Shown one piece after another: positions 10,524-25,500 of a stretch of DNA of 64,000 nucleotides (position 1 is its first letter; the number at the start of each line of letters is the position of its first letter). Origin of the DNA: Blastocystis hominis (taxonomy: Eukaryota; Sar; Bigyra; Opalinata; Blastocystidae); assembly GCF_000151665.1 (NCBI RefSeq), contig NW_013171838.1, forward strand, positions 509,001-573,000. The letters are read 5' to 3'. The notes below the pieces were generated by a model that had not been told where the DNA came from, made no database searches, and saw only the letters and a list, made by a program, of their open reading frames with translations. The position numbers and the translations under genes are program-made.

Positions 10524-13500
10524 TTAATCATGCGAGTCCGTAGACAAGCGTTTTCCAAATGCATCAATGGCTTCAACGATTCTCTGTTGTCTCGCTGCAT
10601 CAAGCTGATTCTGGTGTCTTTCATCTACATTTCCGATTTCCTCAGATCTCTCTTCCTCTTCCTCTTCCTTTTCATCTGTTTCTTGTTCTTCCTCATCTCT
10701 TTTCGGAATTTCCTCCCATCTCTGAGTTACGCTGTTCACCTCTATTTTCTTGTCCTGGAATCTTGCCAGAATGACTTGTTCTGTGATTGGCTGAGCTTTC
10801 TTCTCGCTTATTACATCAAAGAATGAATTGGCGTTCTTGAAGGCCAACTCACCGATTCCCGAAAGGATCGTGCTGATAACGAACAGAGAAGAACAGATAA
10901 TGATAAAGACTTCCACAGCGATTCTCCATGCTGATAATTGAGACGTTGGTATTATTGAATCAGCATAGAAACCCAAGAAGAGCAGCAATTCCTCAATCAA
11001 CAGGTAGTTTACATTGAAATACCAATGCTTGTGGGTCGTTGCTGATTGAGTAAGGTGTTCTCCAACTCCAGAGATCGATGAATCGACCGCAGATTCTGCC
11101 ATTGGCTTCTTCAATTGTTTCTGCGTTATTCTGAATGGAGTGGTGAACAAGATGGCTACACACAGCATTGGAATGAACAGCAGAATGAAGATTGTCTGCA
11201 GATGGATTTCTTCGCGGAAAAGAATCAAGAAGAAGACAACGATGCTCTTTGGAATCATTGCGATGAAGAAGCAGATCGGTGATTGATTCTCGAACACTCT
11301 TCCCAACAGTTCCATTCTGTGCGATTTTCCTGGAAGAATCATGCTTTGAGCTCCCTTCGAAGAGCAAGCTGACTCCATGAAAGCCAAATCTCTCTTTGTC
11401 TGGCTGTACGAATAGAAGATCATTCCAACAGACAGGAGTAAAACTAGGGCAGACATGATCAGCACCCATGAATAATCTGCGTCCAGCCAACACATCGCTA
11501 GACCAGAGAAACTAACCCCTCGTGACTGCATGTAATACTTGTTGTTGCATGAAAGAGACTGCAGAGAATGGTACAGAATCGGGAACAATAAGACATACAA
11601 GAGACTGGTGAAGTGTGTCAAGAGTGTTCCTGATTCTCGATTCCAGGATTCCTTCTTTTCTGAGTGACTCAACAGGAAGCGAGTCGCTGTACCAAGAACG
11701 AAGCAACACAGCATTGTGAGCAGAGCAAGTATCCAAATAGTACTTTCACTGATCGATGGGAAATAACAGTCCAAATGGAACATGTCCATTTCCAATACAA
11801 ACATGCTGCAGAAATCGATCAGAGGGGCTAATATGGATGAGAAATGATCTCTGAATACTGACAACAGTCCAATCAGCTGGAAGGCATCGATCAGCAGAGT
11901 AAACCAAACGAATCGAGTGGAATATCGGCAGACACTGGCAATATACAGCAACACGCACACGCCAATCCACCCAATCATGGGGAATGCTTTGCTAAATCCA
12001 GAGGGACATTGCGAGCAACTCCACTTTCCAAGGCGAGAATACCCTGCCGCACAGTCGTAACACTTGAATCCTTGATATCCTTGGGCGCAGAGATTTCCTC
12101 CAATACAAGCATCCGAATAGAAGCATTCCTCAACGATGGAATGGGAGCCATCTTCACCTTCAACCACCCATCCTCCTGGTAAGGCTTCTGGAATCGAAGA
12201 GTTGGCAGGACAATACGTGTTTTCGGGACAGACAACGCAGTACTCGCCAATCGCAGCGTATTGGTTTTCTTTGCACACCACAGTGAGCGTTTCGAAAGTT
12301 TTTGGAATGGAAATCTCCTCATAGGCAATTGCCAAGTTCATTTTCCATTCTCCTCTGGGAAGCTCTGGTAAATGGCACTCTATGTAGTGCATTGTATCCT
12401 TTGAGGCGAGAGAAACATGACATTGATCAACCACGATGGAACCAACTTTAATCTGAATTTGCAATCCAGAAACAGGAGGAAGATGGGAAACGTCCAGATA
12501 CAAAGTGGATTCAGCGGATTCCACCATGAGGGGTTGAATCGCGGTGACCTGAGGACTGGGGAATGTATAATTCACAGAGTTGCTGGATTGTCCCGCAACA
12601 ACAACGTGAATATCGTGCGTGCCTCCCAGGAATAAGGGAGAAATACAAACGATCTGCGAATGGCTCTGCTGCAACACCACACAATCCTTGCCAGAGACAA
12701 ACACTTCTGCCGAATGCGATCCAAAGTTCGCTCCATCCAGAATGAAGACTGGCTGTTCAAACATCAGCGAAGATTGCGTTTTCAGTACTAGTTGATCTTG
12801 ATTCATGACTGAAGCTTGGTAAGCGTGGATAACAGGAGCAGAATAATTGAAATAGGAGTGTAGCGATGAATAGTTATAGCGACTGATATACACTGGAATA
12901 TCGGTTCCTTGACCTTCTGGGGACTTGAACTCGATCGATGCATGAGAACAATGATGAATCGCATCAACAGGAATTAGACTGCTTCCAAAGTGGATTTGAA
13001 TGAAGTCCTTGTTTGCATCGCTGCAGCCAAAATTCGATCCATAAATGGTGATGGTCTCTCCTCCATTCGTATTACCTTCTGAAGGAGAAATCGCGGCAAT
13101 CACTGGAGACAAATAGGGAATTGAAACGATATTGGAGTGAAGCGAATCTGCAAGGATTTGAATAGCAGCGACTGCATCAAACGAAGGGATTAATCGACAC
13201 TGAACGATCGTAGAATTCCTCGAAACAATTTGCAACGTTTGGTCATTCATGCGACACAGAGTCACATCGGCGTCAAGATTAACGCCATGAATCGTCAGAA
13301 TTCCCTCGCCATCTGTGGGAACACCTTGCAGCTCCATTCCATTGAGATTGGTCACCTCAATCAATTCGATTTTGGGTGGAATGGTTGTGAGAATCACGGT
13401 GTTGCTCGTCTGGTCCGCAACGTTGATTTGAAGCGCAAGTCCAAGTGCATCAATGGCTTCAAGAGAGCATTGGATCCAAGTATGAGTGTGCGAATTTACA

Positions 13501-16500
13501 GAACAATTCAGAGAACCAAAACTGAATCCTGAAACCAAGACAAGGGGATTCAATCCAAAGTTGACACCTTCAATCTCAAGTATTTGCGTATCGAACTGTA
13601 ATGAAGACGGAGATACGGTGGAAATATACGGCTCATAATAGCTCATGAAAATCTGGAGTAATACTTTCTGATTGCTAATGATTCTCACAGGAAGAAGTCT
13701 GCCTTCTCCAGGCGGTACAATGCAGCTCAAGAAAGTGGAGTTCAAACTGCTTCGCTGACACTGCGATTTTCCAATAGTCACTTGCAATGTAGAAGGGAAG
13801 TCTTCGCCTCGAATTGTGAGTTGCTCTCCTCCAGTGGTGTTGAAGAGTTGTGGATAAATGAGATAACCCTCAATATCTGTGGAAAAGCCTGATAAATCAA
13901 ACCTCACAGAATTCGTGGCGAATTCAACGGTATTGCTCTGAACTGTATTTCTCTCCAAATAAACACTTCCATCACTGCAATGCGTTCTGCAGCTCACAAA
14001 ATCATTGCTAACCCGATCGAGAGTGCAGTTGCTCGCCTCACCTTCTGACGACATAATATGTACCGAGACGACCGATTCCAGGAAACCAAAATTCTCACCA
14101 ATAAGAGAGAGTTGATAGGTATCCAGATTGGAGATGGACTGAATCATCGTGGACTCAATCGTAGGGTTTTGAATGGGAAGACTGATGATATTCGTCGTTT
14201 CCACCAGATACTGACGATAGTAAACAATCACCTGGACATTGATGACGATGTATTGGATTGGGGGCGAAATGGCTTCAAGAGTGGTCGAATTCTGAATGGC
14301 GGCATCTACTGAAACTCCATTGAACATCATTTTGAAGGAGCATTCCGAACAGCCAACGAAGTCATTGGAGACGTGAATGAACACCAAATCTCCGCCTTTC
14401 AAGGCAATAGGCTTTCCTTCCAAATAGCTAATCTCCGTTTCGTCATAACTGAAAAGAGCTGTAGAAGACACGATTGCTTCTTGTCCGCCGATCCATACCT
14501 TCCAAATCAATTCTTGACCCACGCCAGCAGCAGTCAAGCATTCAATCATTGTATTCGAAACAACATGGCATTGCTGAGCAATGAACTCAGATCCAGTGAA
14601 TCCATACGTCGCCTCGATAGTTGCATTTGCAAAGTTTGTGCCACGAAGCACCACAGCTTCATTTCCAGAAACTCTTCCACACCCTGTAGTTTTGCACTCC
14701 ACGCTCGAAACAGTAGGAGTCACATAAGCCATCGTGAAAACATTTTCGGAGAGCAGTCCATTCACTTCAATATTCCACTGTATGCTCTTTCCGATGCCTG
14801 CAGTTGTGATACATTTCAGCTGTGTGTGATTCTGATGGATCCAACATTCGGGAAGATAACTCTGACCGAACTCATTCACATACCACACACGAAGCAACGC
14901 ATCCTCAGAACCAAAATTCGCACCAGTGATGGTTATCTCCAATCCCCCTTCTGGAGGCATTCCAACATGGAGCTTATCGACATCGATCACTGCCGGATAG
15001 CCGTAGATTCCTGTTTGCTGAATGAAAGGCTGTGAACGATGGCTTTCCACCTCTACAACCCATCGATCTTGATATCCGCTGCCTGGAGAAGTGATACATC
15101 TCAGAAGAGTGTGAGGCAGAATCATATCACAAGGAGAGGTTACAAACGGCAAATCGGTGCTATTTCCATAAAGAAGGCGCGACACTCCATCATACGCTCC
15201 CAGATTCAATCCCGATACGTAGACGACCTGTCCTCCACTCGTCAACGCATTGGCTGATCCAATTCCATACACATTTTGAATCACAGGGGGACTGTATGCA
15301 AGAGACGAAACAAAGGGAGCCGAGCTTTGATCTCCCACAGTAACGGAGAATACAAGCGATTCTCCCGATCCCTCCACACTTCTGCATCGGATGACTGAGT
15401 GTAGGACAACGAATTCACAGTGCGTTAATTTCGACTGGACTGAATCGGATCCCATGAGGACGGTTAATGCAGTACTATTTGTCCCGAAGTTTGAACCATA
15501 GATCGTGATTTCATCTCCTCCCAAACAATTGAGATTCGCTGAAGCAGACACATTACTGATGACGGGGACAGCAAACGAACCTTTCTCGAGCGTCGAACAA
15601 GATCCAAACAAGCACATTTTCCAGTGAATCATTGATCCATAGCCATTATCCAGCAAGCAGCAAATCTCTTCTTCGGAGTTGTATTCACAAGAAGTCAAAG
15701 AGATCTCTGTAGAATCTACCAAGGTAGCAGAAGCAGAAAGGTGAGACGATCCAAGGGCTGGAGAATAAATCTCCGAGCTTCCCATGTTCTCTCCAACGAA
15801 ACAAACCACTGCACCGGTTGTACTCATTCCATTGGAATTCTTGACGTCTGTTAAATGCAGATCTTCATAATGCAAGATGGATGTAGACATGGAGCAGATA
15901 TGCTGAATCGATGAAGGAATGGATGATTTCCATGTTACTTGAATACTCGCATAGGACCCCATCGTTGCAGGCATCTCACAATCAACCAGATCCATTCCAA
16001 TGACACTACAATTCGAAAGAGATCCAGTCTGAAGGACACCGTCCATTGCGTCAAAGACTGTGTAGATAGCATCAAAATCGGTCGTATAAGATTCCCCTGT
16101 AATAAGCTGCCCAGAGAATCCGAATGCCTGTCCTTTCGGAGACAAGTTTTGACCACTCATTATCAAGTGATTGCTGGAGAACGTTAGTAACTGAGGAGTA
16201 ATCGAGGTGATCGCACAGTCATCAGCATCTTCCACAACCAATGTGACTAAGATCCATTCCAGAACGACTCCATTCGTCACAGTAACGTTAAGCTGATAGC
16301 TGGGTACACTCTCAAAGTCAAGAGTAGTATTCAAAACAAGATAACCAAACACAGAGTGAATGAATACTGGGCAATAAGGAGAACACATGGGAATGTGATA
16401 AAACAGCGTTGGATTCTCATCGACTGTTTCAACTTCAAATGGCTCGCCCACAACCGAACCAACGGGAGTAGCTTCTGAAATGCTTCTATTGGATTCACTT

Positions 16501-19500
16501 CCCTCTTTGAAAGAGAGAGAATACGAAGGAAGAGAAGCCTGGTCTTCTTGATGGAGCTTATCAACATCAATGGTAATATTGAACTGAGAAGACAAGGCTT
16601 CATCTGAGCTGTCCGCTACAATTCCAGTAAAGATAAAACGATGAGTCGTGACGGAGGGAGCAATCTCAGGATTATTGGGAATAGTAGCAGTGAGATCTCC
16701 TAGCAGCTGAACAAATCCTGAATCATTGATAGTGACATTTGGATTGGAAGAGAGGAGCGAAAAGTGAAGAGCAGATCCCTCTGGATCAGCAGCGATAATA
16801 GAAGGAGACAGACTCAATGGGTACGAAACTCCAGGATAGACGTGATAGAAGGCATTAATAACCATGGGAGGTTCGTTGACATCACTGATAAAGATGGCTA
16901 TTTCTTTAATAGACGACACATTGAAGCATGCTTTATCCACTGCCAATACAAGAATACTGAAAGATGTCAAACTTTCGTAATCGAAATAATCTGGCTCTTT
17001 AACAATCAACAGATCTTCATCCACAGACACGATGTGGGAGTATTGAGAAGGAAGGACCATGAACTCAATTCCACCAAGCAACGTGGAATCACACATTGAA
17101 GTAGCTGTAAGTGTGCCGATGATCGTGTTTTCAGCGGGGTTTTCTTGAACTGTGAACGAATCAGAGTGTATTTCAGGAGGTCGAACATCACTGACAATCG
17201 TGACATAAACGAGAGTGTAATCGGAAAGGCCTCCTTCATCCTCCACTTTGACATGAATAATGCAAGTAACGTTGTGATCGAGCGATATTCCAAACTGAGG
17301 GATCTGAGATGATCCAGTAATTAATTGTCCAGAAGCAGAATCGATACTGAATCCATTGGGACAGGATTGCTGCTCAATGGAGAAGGTATTCACAGAATTC
17401 AGATCCTCGTCCATAACAGGCAATGGATATCCGATTTCCGTATTCAAGGGAACAGGCGCCAAGAGAGTGAAATAGTAGGAAGAGGACGAGAAGAATGGAG
17501 GTTCATTCACATTCAACACCTCAACATGTATAAATCGTGTCGAATACGCTCCATGAATATCAGTAGCCACGATCTGAAGATCAAATGATTTGGGTTGAGT
17601 GGAGTTTTCGTAATCAAGTCCACTTTGCTTCACAACCAAGCATCCTGTATATGTTTGAATGCCAATCCATTCATTTGTATCATTCTCGGCACTCATCGAA
17701 TACACGATAGTATAATTCCAGTCAGATACATCTGGATCAACAGCACGCAGACATGGATATAAGACCGTATCTTCTTCACTATTCTCATAAACATACACAA
17801 TGGTAGGCTCAGAATCGAAAACAGGAGCTTCGTTCACGTCAATGACATCAATCATAAAGAAGGAATGAATCGAAAGCAGCTTGCCTTGTAAGTTCACTCC
17901 CTCAATAAGGATTGGAATCACATAGTGATTCATTACTTCATAGTCCACTTCACCGATGACTTGAACTGATGCCGTTTTGGAAGTGAGTGGTTGAATGGCA
18001 AAGTCGTTGGATGCGATGCTGAATTCCTTGATAAATGTGACATTCGTAAACATGTCGCTGTTTTCTATGGATAATGTGCAATTCTCCAGAGTTGCTGGGA
18101 AGTCAGAACACTCAGCAACATAGCAAGAAACAGGATGATAAATGGGGTTGATGGGTGTTGCAGGGATAACTTCAATGGAAATCAGAACACTGCTTGACAG
18201 ATCATGGTTATCCAGTGCATTCAGCTGGAACGAGAACGAATTCGTCAGAGTGTCATTGACCATCAATCCATATTGATTTCCCGTTACATGAATCAATGAA
18301 ACCGGGAGAGGAGCCACAAAGTTGGAGAGGAATAATAGAACATCGTCATTCTCTGGGTCTGAAACTGTAATGGGATAAGCCAAAGTGGTGTTGATCGGCG
18401 TATCAGACACAATAGAAAGGGTAGTCGAAGGAACAGATATAACTGGAGGTTCATTCACATCCACAACGATAATGCGGATAACATTACTAACGACGAGTCC
18501 ACCTCCATCAATCAACTGAATGAGAAGATTGTATTCTTGTTCCTGTTCATAATCAAGCTCCGAAATAAGTGAAACTCTGCACGTGGTGTTGTGCGTTTTG
18601 AAGAGGTCCAAATGACTTTGCTGGTAGCAATGAACAGTACCATTCACTCCTTGATCTGGATCGTGATACGAAATGAATCCTATGATGCTTCCCACAGGAG
18701 TACTTTCAGAGACAAAGAATGCAGTTTCATACGATTGAGGAGGTTCGTTCACATCATCAACGAGTACAGTAAGTATTTTCGAGTCTGAGAGTGGATTCTG
18801 ACTAATATCATGCACAGTGATCTGAATGGTATACATATTTCTTGTCTCATAATCCAAGTGCTGCTTCAAGAACAATTTGCCACTCAGTGGGTCAATACCA
18901 AATACTTCATTCAACTCAATATCAAAGAATAATTGTTGCCCCACATCAGGATCAGATACCCACAGTCCAGTTTCAATGGGCTTATACAACGGCATATCTT
19001 CTGCCACATGAATAATCGAAGGACCGTGGAGAGTTGGAGGATCATTTACATCGATGACATGGATAGTAATCGAACACTGAGTAGACAAGACCGGAATGCC
19101 ATTATCCTCCACGTGGACATGGAGTGTAAAATGGGACTGATTCCAATAGTTGAGAGGTTCGTTAATGATCACTTCTCCATATTGGTTTACAGTAAATTGT
19201 GAAACATCATCATCGATGAGAGAATAAGAAAGTGATTGCCTTCCGTGCTGAACTTCGATGTCGGTAACGTTGATCGTAGCAATGACAGATCCCACTGGCT
19301 CGTTTTCCATCACATTCACAACACTCCCCATTGAATCAAGGCAAACTGGAGATTCATTGATATCAATCACATTGATTATCAAAAGAGCGGAGGAAGATAA
19401 CCCATATTCATCAATCGCAATAAGGGTAATATTGAACGACTCTGTCTCCTCATAATCGAGCTTCATATTCAGAGAAATCTGTCCAGACCACTTATCAATC

Positions 19501-22500
19501 GAAATGACTGAACTATCTGCCGAATAGTAGATGGTGTGGTTTTCTGGATCCGAGGCAGTGACATTGAGCATGAAAGTTCCTACAGGAGTGTTTTCCGGAA
19601 GCGAGAGTGAATAAGAGTCATTTTCAAACATCGGAGGTTCATTGACATCAATGACATGGATTGTAACATTGTCACAACTACTCTGAGCAACAGAATCAAA
19701 GACACAAAGCATCAAACGATACTCAGAGATAGACTCATAGTCAAGCATTTCTTCAACCGATAGTACAATATCGTCTGCCACAAAAGAGAAGGGGAAGGAA
19801 TAGTTTTCCACTGTAGTATTTGTAATGTCTGTGACTGAGTATGATAGCTGATCATCATCCGTGGCGAAAATAGGAATTGAAATAAGTGAACCTTGAGGAA
19901 TATCTTCTCTGACAAAGATGTCATTCTGAATCCAATGCAGTACTGGAGGATGATTCCTCTTCGTTACATCAATATGAATTAAGCAAGAATCATTCAAGCC
20001 TCCAGAATCCGTTACAGTGACAAAGAAATCATAATACGAATGATATTGATACTTCAGAGAACTCGAATTGGTCACATACATCAATCCCAGTGTGGGATGA
20101 ATTCGGAATGGAAGATCATCAGAACTGTGAATTGGTCTTGCTGAGAACGTCAGAGTATCATTGAAATCAGGATCCGTAGCAATAAATTCTGGATAGAGGA
20201 AAGTATTATCTTCGCTCTCTTCCATAATACTACGATAAGACAAGCATGAATCCTGTGAGAGTGCTGGAGGTTCGTTAACATTCGTAACAGAAATAGTGAT
20301 ATTTCCGATAGCTTGATTACCGTAATAATCAGTAACAACGACTTGGAAGGCGTAGAAACTAGTAGATTCATAATCAAGTGGGAGAGAATGATAAAGCAAT
20401 CCAGACTCTGTATCAATCATGAATGGAGAAGCAGAGGATGACAGTTCATAGCGAAGAGGTGAAGCAAACGTCCCGATAACAGTGAGAGCAGGTGATAGTG
20501 AGATATTAATAGGATGGTCCTCAGCAACAATATAAGATTGGTTCTTCACTTCAAACGAGTTAGAATCATCTGTGTTGAACGAGATAATGACAAGAGTAGA
20601 ATCAATCAGTCCTTCTGAATCTGTTGCAGTCACGGTGACATTATATGACATCCATGGATTTACCGCAAAAGAAATCAGTCGAATCTGTCCAATATTGTCA
20701 ATGGAAAAGAGAGTGGAATTTGACAACGAATAACTCACAATGTTATTTTCAGGATCAACAGCAGTGACAGGAATGCCAATCGAATCGTACAGTTGAGGAG
20801 GATAGCTTCCAATGCGATACAGAGTATTTTGTGGGAAATGTGGAGGTTCATTCACATCAAGCAAATGGATTGAAAGCATTATCTCATCAAATAACATGGA
20901 AGAATCGGTAACTCTGACACGAATTGGCCACTGCTCTTTGACTTCATAATCGAAATACTGTAAATCCTTGAGATACACAGTTCCTTGATCATTGATATCA
21001 AAAGGACAAGAAATGGTAGAATCAATACAGGACAAGGTAAATGCATGCGAATCATGAATATCAGGATCGGTGAAAAGAAGCTGATTACCGATTACAGTGT
21101 GAACACTGGCGGATTCATTGATGTAAGCAACTGTGGGAATAATGCCACCGCTCCAGTTCTGATTCTTGATAAACAAAGGTCTTTCAGGAACATCATGAAT
21201 AACGAAAATGAGGTATGTTTCACAGTAAAGAGACATATTTGTAGCTAGAGATGCACGGATAGTGAAATTAAACCTATATTAAAAGGAAGAAAAAGTAGTC
21301 TACTGTTGATTCAATGTGGTTTCATAATCGATATCTTGGACAGTCTGAAGCACTCCAGACAATGGATGAATGGTGATGAAGGAAGTATTGAGCATCGTGT
21401 AAACGACTTGCTCGTGTGGTCTGCTTTGTGCCTGGTATGTGGAAATGACTGATCCTATTGGTATGTGTTCTTGAAGATGGAAGAGATCTGGGTAACAAAT
21501 GGGTGCCTTGTCCACAGCCGACACAACAACCGTGACATTCTCTTCAGAACAAAGCCTTGGAATTCCAGAGTGAAGTGAAGGAAAACAGCCTTGATAATAG
21601 AATAAGGATATGTCACACAACTGAACCAATAGTTGATATCGATTATACTGATATGCGTCCAACGATGATGTTAGCATCAATTTTCCAGATTCAGATAGAT
21701 TGAATGGCTGAATGATCGAGTGTGAGCAGGGTGTGAGTAACGTGAAGGTATGCTCTTGGAAGATATCCTAGAAATGAGAACTCAAGAAGATTGGAACTTC
21801 ATCCGTGAAGCTGAGTTGTTCAGACCAAGTCTCAGGACTTGCATTCTCATCAATACGTACGGTGAGCGTAACTATAGTGGGAGGTTCATTAACGTGAAGT
21901 TAAGAAACAAAATGGCATTATTGATAATAAAGGATATATCCACCACAAACACAAATAACGGGACCATCGCCACAGGGACATGAGAATTGGCAAGATAAAC
22001 AAGAACCAGACATTCATAGAGCGATTGATGCTCGTAATTAAGTGATTCATGAATACAGAGAGAGCCATTCGCTCTAATAGACATAACGGAAGATTCTAGG
22101 AGTAGATCATTGATTATGACTATACCGTAATGGAAACTAACTGAGGTTAATCTAGAATCATTAACAACAAGGACATTATCGATGATAGTGTTCGGATCAT
22201 TGTTTTCTTCAATTGTAATATTGGTATAATGAATAATCTCAATTGGAATACTGACAGGATCAACGATGTGAATGTAAATAGAACATCTACGATTGAAGAA
22301 TATGAATGATTCTACGTATCATTCAATGCTGGTATGCCATCATCCTCCACCAACACCGTTAAAGTACAATCCGTAAACGACTTGGCAAATATATTATTAT
22401 CTAGTAAAACAATCTCTCCGGTAGTATCATTCACAGCAAAGAAAGCAGAATAAACGGAATCATCTAAGTAATATCAATGGAGAAAGAATACTGAGAATGG

Positions 22501-25500
22501 AATAATGCAGAGATTGGTTATAATCAACATCATATGCAACAACATAGCCCAATGATGAGTACTTGGGTGAGTATAAAGGTAACTCAAAAGCAGAATCCAG
22601 GGCAACGGGAGGATTATTATAATCATTGAAATAGACAGAAACCGAGCAGGTGAATGATGATACTTGATCCACAGCAGTGATGTTGAATTTGAATGGAGAG
22701 AACTGATTCAACAACTATAGAATAGGGAAATACTTACATTACATACCTGGCGAATAGCATTATCTTGTAAAGTGAACGAAACCTGATGAGTAATGTTCGA
22801 ATACTGTACTAAGCTAGAAGATACAAAGGTTTCGTATGGTAGATTGACAGATCTAATAAACAAATTCGAAATAACAGATTGATAGTCGACGATATCATTC
22901 ACAATAAACACATCCATAGTATGACTAGCACAGAGAATATCACCTAACTCATTCTCAAATAGAACACCGTTGTACAATCTACAATCACAATGACACTCAT
23001 TACAAATTACATTCCATCAATACAAATCTCCCAGGCAGTCGGAGTGTACAAATCAAATCTATTAGATGCTGGTACGTCAAACGGATAACTGCACAAACCA
23101 TCAGGCACATCGATTGGTGATCCACTTCCTTCAGGACAATACTTATCTACACTTCCACAATCATTTGAAGTCGAATTTGTAGATCCAGCTAAACAATAAT
23201 ATCCAGCTTCACATAATCCTGAACATTGTTCATTGCTCAATCCTTCAGTTGATCCATAAGTACCAGCAGGACATTCATTCTTCACTCCATTCACACAATA
23301 ACTGCCAATTGGACAAATCGTTTGTTCAGATCGATTTGATTCATTGGATGATTCAGGTCCAGAATAATATCCTTCACTCACATCAATCGGTGATCCACTT
23401 CCTTCAGGACAATATTTATCTACACTTCCACAATCATTTGCAGTTGCATTTGTAGATCCAGCTAAACAATAGTATCCAGCTTCACATAATCCTGAACATT
23501 GTTCATTGCTCAATCCTTCAATCGATCCATAAGTACCAGCAGGACATTCATTCTTCACTCCGTTCACACAATAACTGCCAATTGGACAAATCGTTTGTTC
23601 AGATCGATTTGATTCATTGGATGATTCAGGTCCAGAATAGTATCCTTCACTCACATCAATTGGTGATCCACTTCCTTCAGGACAATATTTATCTACACTT
23701 CCACAATCATTTGCAGTTGCATTTGTAGATCCAGCTAAACAATAATATCCAGCTTCACATAATCCTGAACATTGCTCATTGCTCAATCCTTCAATTGATC
23801 CATAAGTACCAGCAGGACATTCATTCTTCACTCCGTTCGAGCAATAACTGCCAATTGGACAAATCGTTTGTTCAGATCGATTTGATTCATTCTCAGTTTC
23901 AGGTCCAGAATAGTATCCTTCACTCACATCAATTGGTGATCCACTTCCTTCAGGACAATATTTATCTACACTTCCACAATCATTTGCAGTTGCATTTGTA
24001 GATCCAGCTAAACAATAATATCCAGCTTCACATAATCCTGAACATTCACTTGTAGTCAATCCTTCAATTGATCCATAAGTACCAGCAGGACATTCATTCT
24101 TCACTCCATTCACACAATAACTGCCAATTGGACAAATCGTTTGTTCAGATCGATTTGATTCATTGGATGATTCAGGTCCAGAATAATATCCTTCACTCAC
24201 ATCAATTGGTGATCCACTTCCTTCAGGACAATATTTATCTACACTTCCACAATCATTTGCAGTTGCATTTGTAGATCCAGCTAAACAATAGTATCCAGCT
24301 TCACATAATCCTGAACATTGTTCATTGCTCAATCCTTCAATCGATCCATAAGTACCAGCAGGACATTCATTCTTCACTCCGTTCACACAATAACTGCCAA
24401 TTGGACAAATCGTTTGTTCAGATCGATTTGCTTCATTCTCAGATTCAGGTCCAGAATAATATCCTTCACTCACATCAATCGGTGATCCACTTCCTTCAGG
24501 ACAGTATTTATCTACACTTCCACAATCATTTGCAGTTGCATTTGTAGATCCAGGTGGACAATAGTATCCAGCTTCACATAATCCTGAACATTGTTCATTG
24601 CTCAATCCTTCAATTGATCCATAAGTACCAGCAGGACATTCATTCTTCACTCCATTCACACAATAACTGCCAATTGGACAAATCGTTTGTTCAGATCGAT
24701 TTGATTCATTCTCAGATTCAGGTCCAGAATAATATCCTTCACTCACATCAATTGGTGATCCACTTCCTTCAGGACAATATTTATCTACACTTCCACAATC
24801 ATTTGCAGTTGCATTTGTAGATCCAGCTAAACAATAGTATCCAGCTTCACATAATCCTGAACATTCACTTGTAGTCAATCCTTCAGTTGATCCATAAGTA
24901 CCAGCAGGACATTCATTCTTCACTCCATTCACACAATAACTGCCAATTGGACAAATCGTTTGTTCAGATCGATTTGATTCATTGGATGATTCAGGTCCAG
25001 AATAATATCCTTCACTCACATCAATCGGTGATCCACTTCCTTCAGGACAATATTTATCTACACTTCCACAATCATTTGCAGTTGCATTTGTAGATCCAGG
25101 TGGACAATAGTATCCAGCTTCACATAATCCTGAACATTGTTCATTGCTCAATCCTTCAGTTGATCCATAAGTACCAGCAGGACATTCATTCTTCACTCCA
25201 TTCACACAATAACTGCCAATTGGACAAATCGTTTGTTCAGATCGATTTGATTCATTGGATGATTCAGGTCCAGAATAATATCCTTCACTCACATCAATCG
25301 GTGATCCACTTCCTTCAGGACAATATTTATCTACACTTCCACAATCATTTGCAGTTGCATTTGTAGATCCAGGTGGACAATAGTATCCAGCTTCACATAA
25401 TCCTGAACATTGTTCATTGCTCAATCCTTCAATCGATCCATAAGTACCAGCAGGACATTCATTCTTCACTCCATTCACACAATAACTGCCAATTGGACAA

